DNA of 64,000 nucleotides, taken from assembly GCA_022453515.1 (NCBI GenBank), contig JAJNNY010000008.1, positions 682,001-746,000 on the forward strand, read 5' to 3'. This document shows, piece after piece, positions 44,322-56,105 of the stretch. A model generated the notes under the pieces. It worked only from the letters and a program-made list of their open reading frames with translations. It did no database searches and had not been told where the DNA came from. The DNA is from Astrocystis sublimbata. Taxonomy: Eukaryota > Ascomycota > Sordariomycetes > Xylariales > Xylariaceae. The first letter of the stretch is position 1. The number at the start of each line of letters is the position of its first letter. A program made the translations under genes and the position numbers.

Positions 44322-47275
44322 ATGGGTAGCTGGTCTGCCTTCTGGCTGACCTACCTGCTCGGCGGTGTCACCTTCTTGCCCCTTGTCGTCCTTGTCGTCC
44401 TGCTGCACGCCCACCTCACCTTTCCCGTACGCCACGATGCCGCCTCCCTCCGCGCCGGCGATGCCGATAGCATAGTCCAGCCGCGCGATGACACAGCCGC
44501 GCTCGAGTCGGCTCTGGAGGAGGCCCAGAAGGAGGAGTCCAGACAGAAGCTCCGCGCCGAGTCTGACGTGGCTGCTGGTTTCTTCGCTGTCTGCCGTGAA
44601 TACACCCCCATGGGCATCAATGCCAAACCCATCGAGCGATCCACCCCCATCGGCTCTACCACCGTCGCCGCCCCGAGCCCCAGCGTCTACCAGACCATGT
44701 ACCGCACCATATTTGATCGGAAGCAGACGCCCGGCCCCTTGGACGACAACAAGAGCGTGAGCCAGCGCCCCAAGCGCGCCGGCAATGTCTTCTATGTCAT
44801 CCTCAGGTAGGTCTAGACCTAGGCGTCTCCGTAATCGAGTCAAGGCTGAAACCGAAGTGCCATAGACACGGCCACCTCATGCTCTTTGACGACGAGGACC
44901 AGATCGAGATGCGACATGTTATCTCGCTGGCCAACCACAACGTCAGCATATACTCGGGAGGGGATCGCACGCCAGAAGGCGAACTGTTCATCAAGCGGAA
45001 CGCCATCTGTCTAGCCCGCCGAGTAGACGAGAAGGAACATGCGCCAGACATGCAAGTCTCGAAGCCCTTTTACTTGTTCTCCGAGAATTGCTCCGCCAAG
45101 GAAGATTTCTATTTTGCCCTGCTTAGAAACCAGGAGCAGACATTTGATACCTTGCATATTGCTCCCAAACCTCAGCGGTTTGATGTCAAGAACATCATAT
45201 CACTCGTCCAGAAATTGCATGCATCCGAGGACCATATGCAGACCCGATGGCTTAACGCATTTATAGGTCGGATATTTCTTGGTGTGCACAATACCAAGGA
45301 CATTGAAAACACGATCAGGGAGAAACTCACCAAAAAGATATCACGCGTCAAGCGCCCCTCAATTCTCACAAGAATTGCCATACAGGGCATCGACACGGGT
45401 GATTCGGCACCACACATCATGAACCCCCGCTTGAAGGATCTCAATGTCGAAGGGGAGTTTGTCATGGAGGCTGACCTCAAATACAATGGTAACTTTAGGC
45501 TTGAAGTAGCTGCTACGGCTCGCATCGAAGTCGGTAACCGTTTCAAAAAGGACGTGAATCTTGTCTTGGCTGTGATGTTGAAGAAGCTAGAAGGTCACGT
45601 CTACTTCAAAGTGAAACCACCTCCCAGCAACCGCATGTGGTTCTGCTTTCAATCCATGCCAAAGATGGAGATGAGTATCGAGCCCATAGTCAGCTCGAGA
45701 CAGATCACGTACACCCTCATTCTCCGACAAATAGAAAACCGCATCAAGGAGGTCGTGGCGGAAACGTTAGTGGCGCCTTTCTGGGACGACACCCCGTTCT
45801 TCTCAACTGAGCATAAAAAGTGGCGCGGCGGAATATTCGAGGGGGACGACGAAGTCGTACACTCACCCGATCATGAGACTATCGCCGCTCAACTGGGGAA
45901 TGTCGAGGAAGTGATTCAGGCCGAGCAGGCGACATCTACAGCGCCCCTAGACCTTCCACCAATAGAAAAGAGCTACAGCATGCCTGTTATTGAGAACAAT
46001 CAACCCACCGGATTCTGGGCTCGGAAACTAAACAAGAAGAGCTCGGAGACGAACACTTCCCAGGTCAGCTCAGCGTCGACGACGGCGCTTGATGTGAAAA
46101 AACCGTCAGGCAATTCCCCTGATCCACCACTCCCGATTCGGTCAGGTTCATTTTCTACACCAAGTCCGGTCATTGGTACAGAAGCTGCCCATGCAGAGAT
46201 GTTCAAGCCTGCTACATCACCTAATCACGGGGATGCTGTGAGTACGATGGCAAGTCTGTCTGCTCGCTCCAAGAAGCACTCGCCCATTCAAATGCCTCTT
46301 GACTCGCCTTCGAAATCTTCATTCATGAATTCGACCCTCAATTTGAGCCCATCAAGCGATATGATAGCCGAGCCAGTATTTGACAATGACCACACCCCCA
46401 AAGGTGCTTCGAGGCGTCACACAGCATCATCCTCAGAGAGCGTAACAAGTCTCGGTCCGCCACCTGATTCGCCCGGGCTGTCGAGCAGAAGCTCAATCAA
46501 GAGTGGAACTGCTTCCATTGGGAGGGGAACTCTTGCACGCAAGGACAACATCTCCACCGGGTTAGACTCTGATACCAAGAGTAAAACATTTGCCGCTGTG
46601 TCCAATGTCGCTGCCACGGCAAAAAGATGGGGTTGGAATGCCATACAGCGCCAAGCCGAACGCAATACAGCGAATGGCAGAAAGCTCTCAGATCCCCCTT
46701 TAGACCTCAATCAGCCGATGGGGCGCGGTCAGCCACTTCCACCTCCCGGAACCCCGTTACCACGACCGGGAGAGCTGGCAACGACCCCAAATAAAGCGAA
46801 ACGGAAACCTGTGGCGCCCCCATCGCAGCTTATGCCCAAGAGTCCTAGCGATCACAACGAACAGAGGACAGAACGTCAGCACGTGCGGCCGCCACCACTC
46901 CCGAGGCGGAGGCGAGTATCTGAGATTCATGCTACTGAGAATACTGAGGACAATCTCCTTGTTGTGGAAGCCCCCGATGAGTCTGAACCGAACTCACCTT
47001 TCGAGAGCACTGCAAGCTACATAGAGCCGCACGTAGAAGACACGGAAGAAGTGGTGACAAGAAAACCCGAGTCCATCACTGACAGAATACCGACATCAGT
47101 TCTCACTTTACCGAAAAGGTCCGAACTCAGTAATGAAGAGCCCCCGGCGATAGTGTCGGATGCCAATTCCGCTGGGCTAGTGGACGACCCTGATGATTAT
47201 TCAAGTTGGATAGATAATCCGGAGTTTGTAGAAACAGACACGGTTGGTGCTAAAGGCGAACAAACACATCACTAA
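44322..47275 (+). CDS. NVJ2: NVJ2/TEX2-type SMP-domain lipid-transfer protein
   Basis: Exons 44322-44806 and 44866-47275 give 964 residues. It starts with a membrane helix (about 5-30, rich in Leu and Val), then a PH-like region (about 150-230, FYVILRHGHLMLFDDEDQIEMRHVISLANHNVSIYSGGD) and an SMP domain (about 288-475, RWLNAFIGRIFLGVHNTKDIENTI onwards, with GDSAPHIMNPRLKDLNVEGEFVMEADLKYNG). The remaining half is Ser/Pro-rich and disordered. This order matches yeast Nvj2 and animal TEX2, endoplasmic-reticulum-anchored proteins that move lipids such as ceramide at membrane contact sites through the SMP tube. The same frame is open upstream to an ATG at 44106, which would put 72 Pro/Ser-rich residues before the membrane helix; 44322 is chosen because the anchor then sits at the N-terminus. 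Confidence 0.9.
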
Positions 47276-47736
47276 TCTAATGCATGCCTGGAATTTTAGG
47301 GTTTCTCCCCCCCCTTCTTTACCTTTTCTCTCTCCTCTCTGCTCTGCTTGGACAAAGCCAAATGCATAGCTGCGAGCACTCAATGCATATGTAGCATTTC
47401 CATGCTACTCATATATCCATAGAAGCCTATTATTGGCAACATGTTTCAATAGCGGTCGGTTTACAACACAACTGGCATGAAGGGCTTGGAGTCCTGGAGT
47501 TTATTGAATTGAGTCAAAATTGTAGTCTTAATGTTCTGTATGCAGCTCCAGTGATCTTATCTTGCGTAAAATGCTGCGCCCGGAGAAACGTATGAAGGGT
47601 GGAGAGAAATACGGTGTTCTAATCTGCAAGTAGTGTATATCCATTTCACAATGTCACGACGCGTTTCTAGACACCTCTGTCAGTGTACACTTCGGTGCGC
47701 TACTACTATGGTATAAATCAAAAAGAAAGAGAGAAC
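47276..47736. other. Intergenic, convergent ends
   Basis: 3' flanks of the NVJ2-like gene and the SCA7 gene. No gene is recognised. Confidence 0.5.
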
Positions 47737-47925
47737 TCACTCTTCCTTCCTGGCACGACGCTCCTGTTGGAACGCCGCAAGTAAAGTGTCGTAAGGGGCA
47801 GAGCGGCCAGCGACGGCGCGCTTGGCGGCCATGCTGTGATGCTTGCAGGTCAAGAGGCGCGCACACGGTTCGCCTGTTTTCAACGAGACGCCACATTGCG
47901 TCTCGACATCGATGGAGGATTCCAT
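47737..47925 (-). CDS. Minimal SCA7-domain protein
   Basis: An ATG at 47925 opens 62 residues that are almost entirely one SCA7 (ataxin-7/Sgf73) domain: [41 protein letters not shown], with the Cys/His set of the zinc site (C11, C20, C26, H29 region) and the conserved [11 protein letters not shown] basic stretch intact. In Sgf73 this domain is one part of a much larger subunit that tethers the SAGA deubiquitinase module and contacts nucleosomes; here the rest is absent. The same frame is open upstream to 48129, but those 68 residues are not conserved-looking. The TGA lies inside a GTGAGT donor-like sequence, and joining to a CTAG acceptor 74 bases on (with a CTGAC branch) would only change the last few residues. 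The coding call is supported by the domain match. Confidence 0.75.
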   Translation of the reverse strand: MESSIDVETQCGVSLKTGEPCARLLTCKHHSMAAKRAVAGRSAPYDTLLAAFQQERRARKEE

Positions 47926-48506
47926 TGTCAATGAATGTGATACTGATGAAGTAGAGTGTGAGTAGGTTTTATAAACGAATTGTCGCTTAAATAGGTGGAG
48001 TTGATTAGGCGTTGTGAGATTGATTGGTGAGCTGTCCGCCTGTTTGCAACCAATGATCGCTTTGCAAGCCTGTAGATTGCCGCTAATTGTAGATAACTCA
48101 CCGCAATGGAGTGTCTGCTGTATTCCCAAATAGGCAGTTCGTGGTTGAGTCTTACGTCATGTCACCTACAAGTCGATTTCTCTCAGGCTATGTAAATCCG
48201 GGGGTTTGATGCTCGATATTTAGCGGAGTATCATGAAAGTTGTATAGAGTTTCAAGGTGGTAAGAATTCACATTACTACTAACTAATGCAAGATTGACCG
48301 ACTACATACTCACAAGCAGGGATTACGGCTCAGTCATATATCCACGACATTGCGTGCTTCATTTGTCGTTGCTTGAATGAAGTGACACATAGGACATTGC
48401 ATATTGAGGCCGTTCGGGCACACTCTTCACGAAACTGGGATTTCAGTCGACATAATATGTTTCCTTTAGATCGAGAGATAATCAAGGTACAGTACCCTTT
48501 AAACGA
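47926..48506. other. Intergenic between SCA7 gene and monooxygenase
   Basis: About 580 bases with an upstream in-frame extension of the SCA7 frame (to 48129) and no other recognised element. Confidence 0.5.
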
Positions 48507-50615
48507 TCAAAACTCGTCATGCTTATATAACCCTGCTTCAAGCCCCTTTATTTGCAATGCCAGCAGTTTGGAATAGTACCGACACATCGCAAGATTGCCT
48601 CCATGAAACCAGAACCCCTGGTGGCCGCTCCTTTGCCAGATCGTTCTCAGTTCTCCTTCCTCGTTGAATCCCCAAACATCGCCGACCTTATCGGCAACCT
48701 CGTCCCCAAACATGAGACGTGTCTGGGATCGCATGTTTTGATAACCCGTAGCGAACACGATCTCGTCAGCTTCAAGCTCGGTGCCATCCTCGAACCGAAG
48801 TCCACGTGGCAACACCTCGGCGATCTCTTGCCCGTGTTTGACTTTGATCTTGCCGTCTGCGATGAGCTGAGAGGCGCCGACGTCGATGTAGTAGCCGCCG
48901 CCGCGCTGGAAGTATTTGAAGAAAAGACCGGCGTCGTCGGGCCCGCGGTCTACCTTGAATCCGGCTCTTGCCAGTCCTTCCAGGACTTCCTTGTCGCATT
49001 CGGCTTGGCGCCGCGCGACGTCGACGTGAATAGCCTTGAGCACGGGTAGCGGCAAGCCGTGAAGCAGTATATCAGCATCATCAACAGGCGGCCCGTTTTC
49101 GTAGTAAACTCCCTTCAACCCGATTTCGGTGATGGCTTTGGAGGATACCACGTGCGTGCTAGAGCGCTGGACAATGGTGATCTCGTAGCCCTTTTCTAAG
49201 AAGTCTTGCGCGATGTCACTGTAGAGATGAACAGTTAGATCATGCCGCGTATATCAATGGTTTGACTCACGCATATGATGTTTGGAGTGCAATATGACGT
49301 CTTGCTAGATTTGAGAATAACAAATTGCTGAATACTCACTGGGCAGAGTTGCAAGAACCGACCACTATGGCTTTCTTGCCCTGGCTATTCTCCTTGGCTC
49401 CAGGGAACTCAGACGAGTGACATAGGCGATCACCCTTGAAGTTCTCGACGCCTTTCATGGACGGCTGATTCTTCTTGCCCGAGTGTCCCGTGGCCTGGAT
49501 GAGGTGGCGCGGGTGGAACGTCCGGATGTCGCTTGTCCCGTCCTCGCGTTTTCGATTGACAATGACGGTCCAGACTTGCTTCGCCTCGTCCCATTTCGTG
49601 TAGACGAGCTCTGTCCGCGTCCACACGTTGAGCTCGAGGAGAGTGGCGTACGACTCGAAGAACTGGGCCAGCTTGTCCTTCGGCGTGAAGATGGGCCATT
49701 GCGCCGGGAAGTTGAGGTACGGCATGTGGTCGTACCAGACTGGATCGTGGAGGACGAGCTGGTGATAGCGTTTCCGCCAGTTATCGCCAACACGCTCATT
49801 TTGATCGATGAGGAGCGTTTCCACGCCCAGCATTTTGAGCCTGGCTGCAGCAGTCAAGCCAGCCTGACCAGCGCCTGGATGATTGACGTGTTAGTTCGAC
49901 ATGACAGGCCAATTTTGTTGCTGTTTAACTTACCAACTACCAAAACTGCAGGCTCACTTCCGGCATCAAAATCAGCCTCGGCCGTCCTCCTCTCAGCCCA
50001 ATTCTGCCTTCCAGGCTTGCCGCCATGTTCAACGCCCTTGGTACGGCGTTGATATGTTGCCTCCTCGTGCTCACGGAGCTCATCGAGTCTGGTGTATAGG
50101 GTAAATATTTTCCATTGTCCTGCTTCTTCGACAAGACGCACAAGTCCCACACCTGCTCCGATCACCGTAGTCAATTTAATGAAGAACTGTATACCAGAGA
50201 CACTCCCAGAGGCGTCAATCGGGATAGCTTTGGGACCTTTGACACCCGTCTCGTCATCCACTTCGATCGACTTCAGTCTAAAGCCATCTCTGGACTTCGC
50301 GCAGCTCTGCAGGAAATCGAGAATGCCCGGATGGGTCTGGACGGTGCGGAAAACCCAGGACAAAGCGAGGTGGTCACGCCAATAGCCATCAGCCACGAAA
50401 AGATTTGAGATAGCTGCATAGTCATTTTCCTCGAGGGCTTTGTTGAAACGTCCCACCAACTCAGAGGCGACGCTGGAGGGGGAGGGGTCGAGACCGTCAA
50501 CGGTCTTTGTTGTTGTTTGGGAGGGAAATTGAGCAAGCTTGATGTTGACGGATCCAGGCACACATCGCATGTGTGACGGAATAGGTCGGATGGATTCGAC
50601 TGCAACGGCGGCCAT
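48507..50615 (-). CDS. FAD-dependent (FMO/BVMO-like) monooxygenase with NTF2-like N-terminus
   Basis: Exons 50615-49934, 49874-49340 and 49218-48507 give 642 residues. Residues about 50-190 look like an NTF2/SnoaL-type domain (ELVGRFNKALEENDYAAISNLFVADGYWRDHLALSW... VGLVRLVEEAGQWKIFTLYTRLDEL). Flavin binding starts at 228 with GAGQAGL, and GDNWRKRYHQLVLHDPVWYDHMPYL is the FMO core. The fingerprint FxGxxxHxxxF is present as FKGDRLCHSSEF (about 373-384), the NADP site is VVGSCNSAHDIAQDF (formed by splicing), and FATGY lies near the C-terminus. It should use NADPH and oxygen to oxidise a soft nucleophile or a ketone; the fused N-terminal domain is recurrent in fungal proteins of this group. The reaction is not predictable. 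It is divergent from the transporter at 51366 and shares its promoter. Confidence 0.9.
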
Positions 50616-50858
50616 AGTGACGAAAAACAACTACACCAATTGAAATTCTCGAGTACTAAGTTGGATTGTAGTGATCAGATATTTTGTGATTTTGGATTAG
50701 ATGGGCAATTGCCTCAGATTGAGCTTGAAACTCTCTCATTGCGTCTACTCTATTTGTACCCTATTCTATCTCTAACAATCTAGCAATGCCCTATGAGACT
50801 AAAACACCTGGATGAGTTTAGACTCGGATCGTCCCAGCTGAAGCCAAGCCGATTATGG

Positions 50859-50901
50859 GAGCGGAGCCGCTCGATAGCGCACGATCGACAGTCGGACCCG
50901 A
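50859..50901. promoter_or_regulatory. Paired CGG-N2-CCG palindromes
   Basis: GCGGAGCCGC at 50861-50870 and TCGGACCCGA at 50892-50901 are 31 bases apart, centre to centre. TCGG-N2-CCGA also occurs twice upstream of the dehydrogenase (57790-57799, 57981-57990). Inverted CGG triplets are the general recognition form of Zn2Cys6 dimers; that the nearby regulator binds them is inference. Confidence 0.5.
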
Positions 50902-50977
50902 TCGTCCCCCGCATTGGGGCCGCTTTATGCGTGCCGGGTTAATGGACTCACGCGGAGCTTTCCTAGCGCAAATGGCC

Positions 50978-51036
50978 TTTGAGCTTTCTATACTCTCTTT
51001 GAGCTCGAACATCTCAAGCTCGACTAGCTTGAGCTC
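50978..51036. repeat. Cluster of TTGAGCT motifs with 8-base inverted repeat
   Basis: TTTGAGCT at 50978-50985 and 50998-51005, then CTCAAGCT-N5-AGCTTGAG, a perfect 8-base inverted repeat at 51013-51033, followed by an overlapping TTGAGCTC. Confidence 0.8.
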
Positions 51037-51365
51037 TGGTAGCTCGAGGTCTGCTTGGGTTTGAGATCATTGGCTCTGTAACTTTGTAGTTCACCAATGC
51101 GAGCTATGTGTGAAGCCCCCGAGCTTGACAAATTTCCATTTCCATCACCATCACGAGGCCTAGATTTCAATTCGACCCCAGAGCACGCTAGTTTTCAGCC
51201 ATTCGGGAGAGATGGAGAGATGGCCTCCGGGGACTATTGCGGTGATGGGTAATGTATTTATTCAGAGACCCCTTGGCTTCCAGGGCTCTGGGTCTCTGCT
51301 CTGATCGTGACACCTTCACACCTTGCTGTTCACAGAAAAAGAAAACTCAATACGATTGAATCATA

Positions 51366-52523
51366 ATGTCCCAAGAAGATGTCAAAGGTCACCGGAACAT
51401 TAGCGAGCATCATGAGGAGAGGCTGCACCAGTATGTAGATGCCAGAAATGATGAGTTTCCCCCATCTGTCAAGTCTGAAAGATGTACACTACCCTAGCGG
51501 GTGTGTTCGCTCTCAAGACAACCACAAAGCCCCGAACCATAAGAGAGTTCTTCATTCTAGATGGTAATTGTTAATCCCTTTGGTTGAAGTGCTCCGACAG
51601 CAGGTGCCATGTCTCTCTCTCCTGAGCACTTCGAGGCTGCCTACCTTGCGCCGAAGAAGCATGTGGAAGGGCGGCTTCGTCAGACTTTCGGTAATCCGAC
51701 ACCCGTAGGTCAGTTACACGCAGCCTGTGCATCATGTATCCCGGCGGTTGCTGACTCGAAGGAAGCTTTGGCGGGTTTCCTGCTGGCTACCACGCCCCTG
51801 GCAATGGTCCTGCAGGGGTGGCAAGGCGCAGGCGGTTTCGTCGGCAATGCAAATGTCGGCTCGTACATCTTTCTCGCCGGCCTGCTTCTCACTCTTGGTG
51901 GCATTGGCGAATGGATTCTAGGTAAAGTAGAGATTCGCTGGGCCTCTGACCCAACTGAGCCGAATTAATCTCGATTCTAGGCAATACCTTTCCGTCTACG
52001 GTATTCTTCACATTCGGAGGGTTCTGGCTGACGGTTGGCGTGACCATCGTTCCTGGAACGGGCGCCTATGGTCTGTATTCGAAGACGGACAACCCTGCAG
52101 GCGGCCTGGAGAACCCACAGTTCTACGCCACGATCTCGTTTTTCCTCATAGCCATGACGCTGGTTTGTCTCGTGTTCACGATCGCCGCGATCCGGACCGA
52201 TGTCTGCTTGTTCACGCTCCTGCTGCTTCTTGTTGTTACGTGTAAGTGACTCCTATAACATGTTCAACTCGATGGATGGAAAGCAAGTCTGACTCGGCAT
52301 GGACAAAACAGTCGGAGTTCTGGCTGGATCCTTCTTTGCTGCCTCCCAGGGCGCCATGGAAAAGTCGGAGAAACTGCAACACGTGGGAGCTGGTGTATTG
52401 CTTGCCGTGGCTTTCATAGGCTGGTATATGTTCCTAGGGCAGGTACTGGAAAGTGTCGATTTCCCTATCTCGCTACCTGTGGGGGATCTGTCCACTGTGG
52501 TACCCGCACGTCGAAAGGAGTAG
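51366..52523 (+). CDS. GPR1/FUN34/YaaH-family acetate/ammonium transporter
   Basis: Exons 51366-51430, 51590-51704, 51762-51921, 51981-52241 and 52312-52523 give 270 residues. The family signature NPTPxALxGFLL is present as FGNPTPEALAGFLLATTPLAMVLQGW once the 57-base intron 51705-51761 is removed; six hydrophobic helices follow in order (SYIFLAGLLLTLGGIGEWILG, TVFFTFGGFWLTVGVTIV, FYATISFFLIAMTLVCLVFTIA, LLLLVVTFGVLAGSFFAAS, LLAVAFIGWYMFL). The SLSPEHFEAAYLAPK stretch just before the core is characteristic. Members move acetate or other short acids with protons, or ammonium; yeast Ato proteins and Aspergillus AcpA are examples. The first exon was placed by frame only and is the least certain part. 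Plasma-membrane location is expected. Confidence 0.88.
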
Positions 52524-53464
52524 GTTCCAGAATCCAGCGCATTGAAGACATGCCTCGATTCAAGGCATGTCAACAGAAGCGTCGTACACGCAAACTGCTG
52601 GACAGACTCAAGTGGAGGGTCACTCAGCTCCTGTCCTAGACAACTGTTCAAAAACAAAGTGCTGACAGGTTATGTGGGAACGTGTTCGTCTGAGGGGTTG
52701 TTGGTTTTGAATAGCATTGCAAAAATGAATAATCCAATGACATAATGCTGTTCTCGGTATGAAGTGGCCCGTGAGTGGCATGAGTGGGTGTTGTACTAGG
52801 TAAGAGTCTTCTTCTCCAGATGGCTTTCGAAATATGCGACCCAATGCATCAACGTCCAATCAAATGGCCCATTGAGATTTTGATCAGGTTTATTGGGGAA
52901 ACTGCCAATTTGGGCAGTGGACGCCACTGGACAGTGACCAGTGACATCGAGTGCCAATGTCATAACTAGGGGCACGCGAGGCATGATTGGCTCGACAGCG
53001 GCACTAGTTCGCAAATTGTAGTGGGCCGCTTGGCAACTGCAGCCCATTCCCCATGGGGTAATACAGTAGAAATATAGTGCTCAGCTGAGCTGGCATGGCT
53101 GGTTGGGGGGCAGGCGAGAAGGCACTCAAATCCCGCGTGGGGAAACGCTGGAACTACAGGGCCGTGTGCAGTGACGAGTTGGTGGGGTAGGACACCACTC
53201 GGTGAAATGGAATGGATCCTTACTTCTCTATGCCTCCCACGCCCATTTCCCATTTCCCAGCTCATGTCATCCTCGATCGTGACCACTTCTTTCTTGATAT
53301 CTTGCCATTGCAATCTGATGGCGTTGCCGGTACGATCGACCACTTCCCAGCCCGCTGCGGACCTGGCCCAGAATCTTTCGAGTAATAGCCTCCTCAGGCT
53401 TACACCTCCAATTCACCTCACTAATACATGAAAGTTGTGAACTTGTCATTCTGATCGTCGTAAG
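52524..53464. other. Promoter region of the Zn2Cys6 gene
   Basis: 940 bases with no recognisable gene. An open frame of 125 codons on the minus strand (52966-53343) looks random. No TCGG-N2-CCGA site is present here. Confidence 0.5.
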
Positions 53465-56105
53465 ATGTCACATACCAGGGCGAGACGCCAAAACCATTCA
53501 TGCGATCAATGCAGGAGGAGCAAGAAAGCCTGTGACGGCTACTGGATCAATAATGGGGGAGGTTCAGGCATCATTCTGGGGATGACCTTAGGTTAGCACA
53601 GCTCAGCTGGTTGTTTGCAATGCCCTTCCAAATTCTCCATATGCTGATCAGTAGGTTTCAGGGTCCGATCCCCAGTATGACATCCTGCCGTGTTCTTATT
53701 GTGTCAAGACCAAGAAGCGGTGCACTCTAAATATGTATTGGGCGGCCCGAGGAGAAAGATCCCCGGCTTCTACTTTCACCGACCCGCGCGTAGAGGGTAG
53801 TCGTCGACTTGATAACGACGAGTTTCATAGTCATGACAACTTCATGTCCATCGGTCCAAGTAACGCATTGTCTTTGCTGCAAACACCTCACCACCGTTCT
53901 GTAGACTGGGCGGCGCCTCTTCCTACCCCAGGAGCAGCTGTATCGGCGGACAGCCCATTACGGCCTTGGGACGCTGGATCCAGTCTGAATTTCGATCTAC
54001 ATTCTGGAACCTATAGTTCAACAAACGATAACCCGCATGCGCCTGCTGAATATTTACCGCAAGTGGAAGAACTCGCCACATCTCAGCCGTGGCTAGACTC
54101 TGCCTCACAGGCCACCGACTTTGATCACCTTACAGAGATTTCAGGCATCTCAAAATCGCACTCGATGCCTGATGATTTCAGTGGCTCGATGAGATCTTCA
54201 GATCGCAGGAGAAATGCCTTGCGCAGGAACTTTCGAATCCGGCGGCGAAGTGAAAACTGGACCGAGCGTCTACCAACTCCGATGTCTCCAGAATATATTG
54301 GTCCAGGGCCCCTGGCGTCCTTCAACAACCACCTCGTCACAGAAAGTCTCCTCCAGATATACTCGAACGTGCTAGAGAACAACCTCTCTTGTTGGCTGGC
54401 GGACGAAATTTGCCCTTATAAGATGAAGTCAAGGAAGGGTCAGTCGCATACCCATTTGGATGCACCAATACCGACAGGTCAAGATTCCCCACCTTCTAGG
54501 GAATGGGATCTTGTGCAGTCTGACTCTATATATCGCCGCGTCAAACAACTCGACCGAGTCGCTCAATCATCAAGGTTGATACAACTCACCGACACCCAAA
54601 ATAGGGCGGCGTCGAGAGCACTCAATTTGGTTGTCATGGCGTTTGCTGCTCAGTGGGCTCAAGGTCGTCGGCGTAGAGACAAAATGTGCTCGACCACGAT
54701 CGACACTCTTGACCCGACTCATACAGGAGACCTAATCGACGACTTCGCCGATGAGTTCGAGCAAGACTTTCAACTATCACTTTGGGAGCAAGCGAAGAAA
54801 GCACTTCAAGATGTAGCCGGTTTGGAGTCCTACCGAGTTGTATATGCTGAGTTGGTATTTGGTCTCGTACAGAGACCATGGGACAACAGCGAGCATCAGA
54901 AGGCCACCCTACCCAGTGTGTCTGGTTTTAATAATTTGACAGAATCGTCTTCGTCTTCGTCGTGGCTTAGTGTTTTGGAGACGATGTTATCCGAAGATGG
55001 GCCACCGGTATACACAGAGAGAGCCGGGAGGAAAATGCAAGCTTTAAAGTTTCGCTTCGAGGCAAATGAAACCGGGTCATGCAAAGCCCCATTTACACGA
55101 CAAGGCAATACTGTCGCCACATTGACTTCTGATGAGAGAAGTACAATAGGTCGATTGTATTGGCTTGCAGTCATGTTTGATACCGTGTCCTCATCGATGA
55201 ATGAGCGGCCCGTTGTCTTAACAGACGAAGACTGCCAACACGATGATATCTACTCATCTGATGTGACGGAGGATTCAATCAACCTTCGTTGGAATCTAAA
55301 ACTCTTTGCCCAAGACGATCCAAAAAGCCCCTCATCACTATCTTGGCCTTGTCCTTATGAGTCTGCTGTGACAGCCATCAACAGATCGGCAGCAGTCAAA
55401 GTCTTGCTTTTTCGATACGTATCTTATCTACAGAATGCTTTGAGAAAACGATATCAGGGTCACAAGATCGATGATCTCATTCAGAGTACAATGCAGATAT
55501 ACAGATACTGGAACGTAACACACGGAGCGTTTTTCCGATCCCTGATCCAAAACTATGACTCAATCCCAGTACGACTCAAGAGTTGGTTCCCCTGCATCCA
55601 CATCCCCTGGCATCTAGGAGCACTTATGCTCGCCGACCTGATTGAATACGTCGACGACAATGGGCTTGGAACTGAAGAGGCGAGTCGAAACCGCCTCAGT
55701 GTCGGTTTGGCAACGAAGGTCCGAAAATCCAGCGCGGTAGAACTGGCGGAACTTGCGAGAGTAACCACTCCCGACGAAGTGAACAACATGCCAACAGAAC
55801 AACTACCTGGGTTTCATTTTGCTGTTAATGAGGGCTCTATTCTGACGGAGCCATGGACAGTGTTGCTTATCAGAGCATTCACCAGAGCATCGGTGTTCCA
55901 CTTAGGCGTGGCGGAAGACTTACGGCGGCAGGAGTGGGATATCTTGGGCCAAGAGAGCGAGGAGTACAGGGATAGTTTGAGGCGCTGCAATACCTGCATT
56001 AAGGCACTTTGGTTCTTGGGTAGAAAGTCCGAGATGGCGAGAAGCCTCAGCAAGGTTTTAGCTGAGGTCTTGCGGCGCCAGGAAGCAGAGCATGCTCAAA
56101 CATGA
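53465..56105 (+). CDS. Zn2Cys6 fungal-specific transcription factor
   Basis: Exons 53465-53591 and 53662-56105 give 856 residues. The binuclear zinc cluster is split by the intron: C13-x2-C16-x6-C23 (SCDQCRRSKKACD) in exon 1 and C53-x2-C56-x6-C63 (PCSYCVKTKKRC) in exon 2. The spacing in each half is canonical, but the loop between halves is long (29 residues), so the intron edges may be slightly wrong; the donor used (GTTAGC) is unusual. Without splicing the first half would be lost, since exon 1 ends at a stop just after the donor. The C-terminal two-thirds shows the fungal regulatory middle-homology pattern (GRLYWLAVMFDTVSSSMNERPVVLTDEDC near residue 520). It sits beside the transporter and dehydrogenase and is a natural candidate regulator for them. 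Confidence 0.85.

Larger units (their letters stand above)
50616..51365. promoter_or_regulatory. Divergent promoter, monooxygenase/transporter
   Basis: 750 bases between two diverging starts. It holds inverted CGG-N2-CCG elements at 50861-50870 (GCGGAGCCGC, within 6-base arms 50859-50872) and 50892-50901 (TCGGACCCGA), and a cluster of TTGAGCT-type motifs including an 8-base hairpin (50978-51036). These are the kind of sites expected for a Zn2Cys6 activator. Confidence 0.6.

Noticed and set aside
52966..53343. 125-codon minus-strand frame upstream of the Zn2Cys6 gene
   Set aside because: No family resemblance and no splice partner; treated as promoter DNA.
53733..56105. Transcription factor starting at 53733
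   Set aside because: This would leave out both halves of the zinc cluster, which lie upstream (53465-53591 and 53662-53732) and join in frame.
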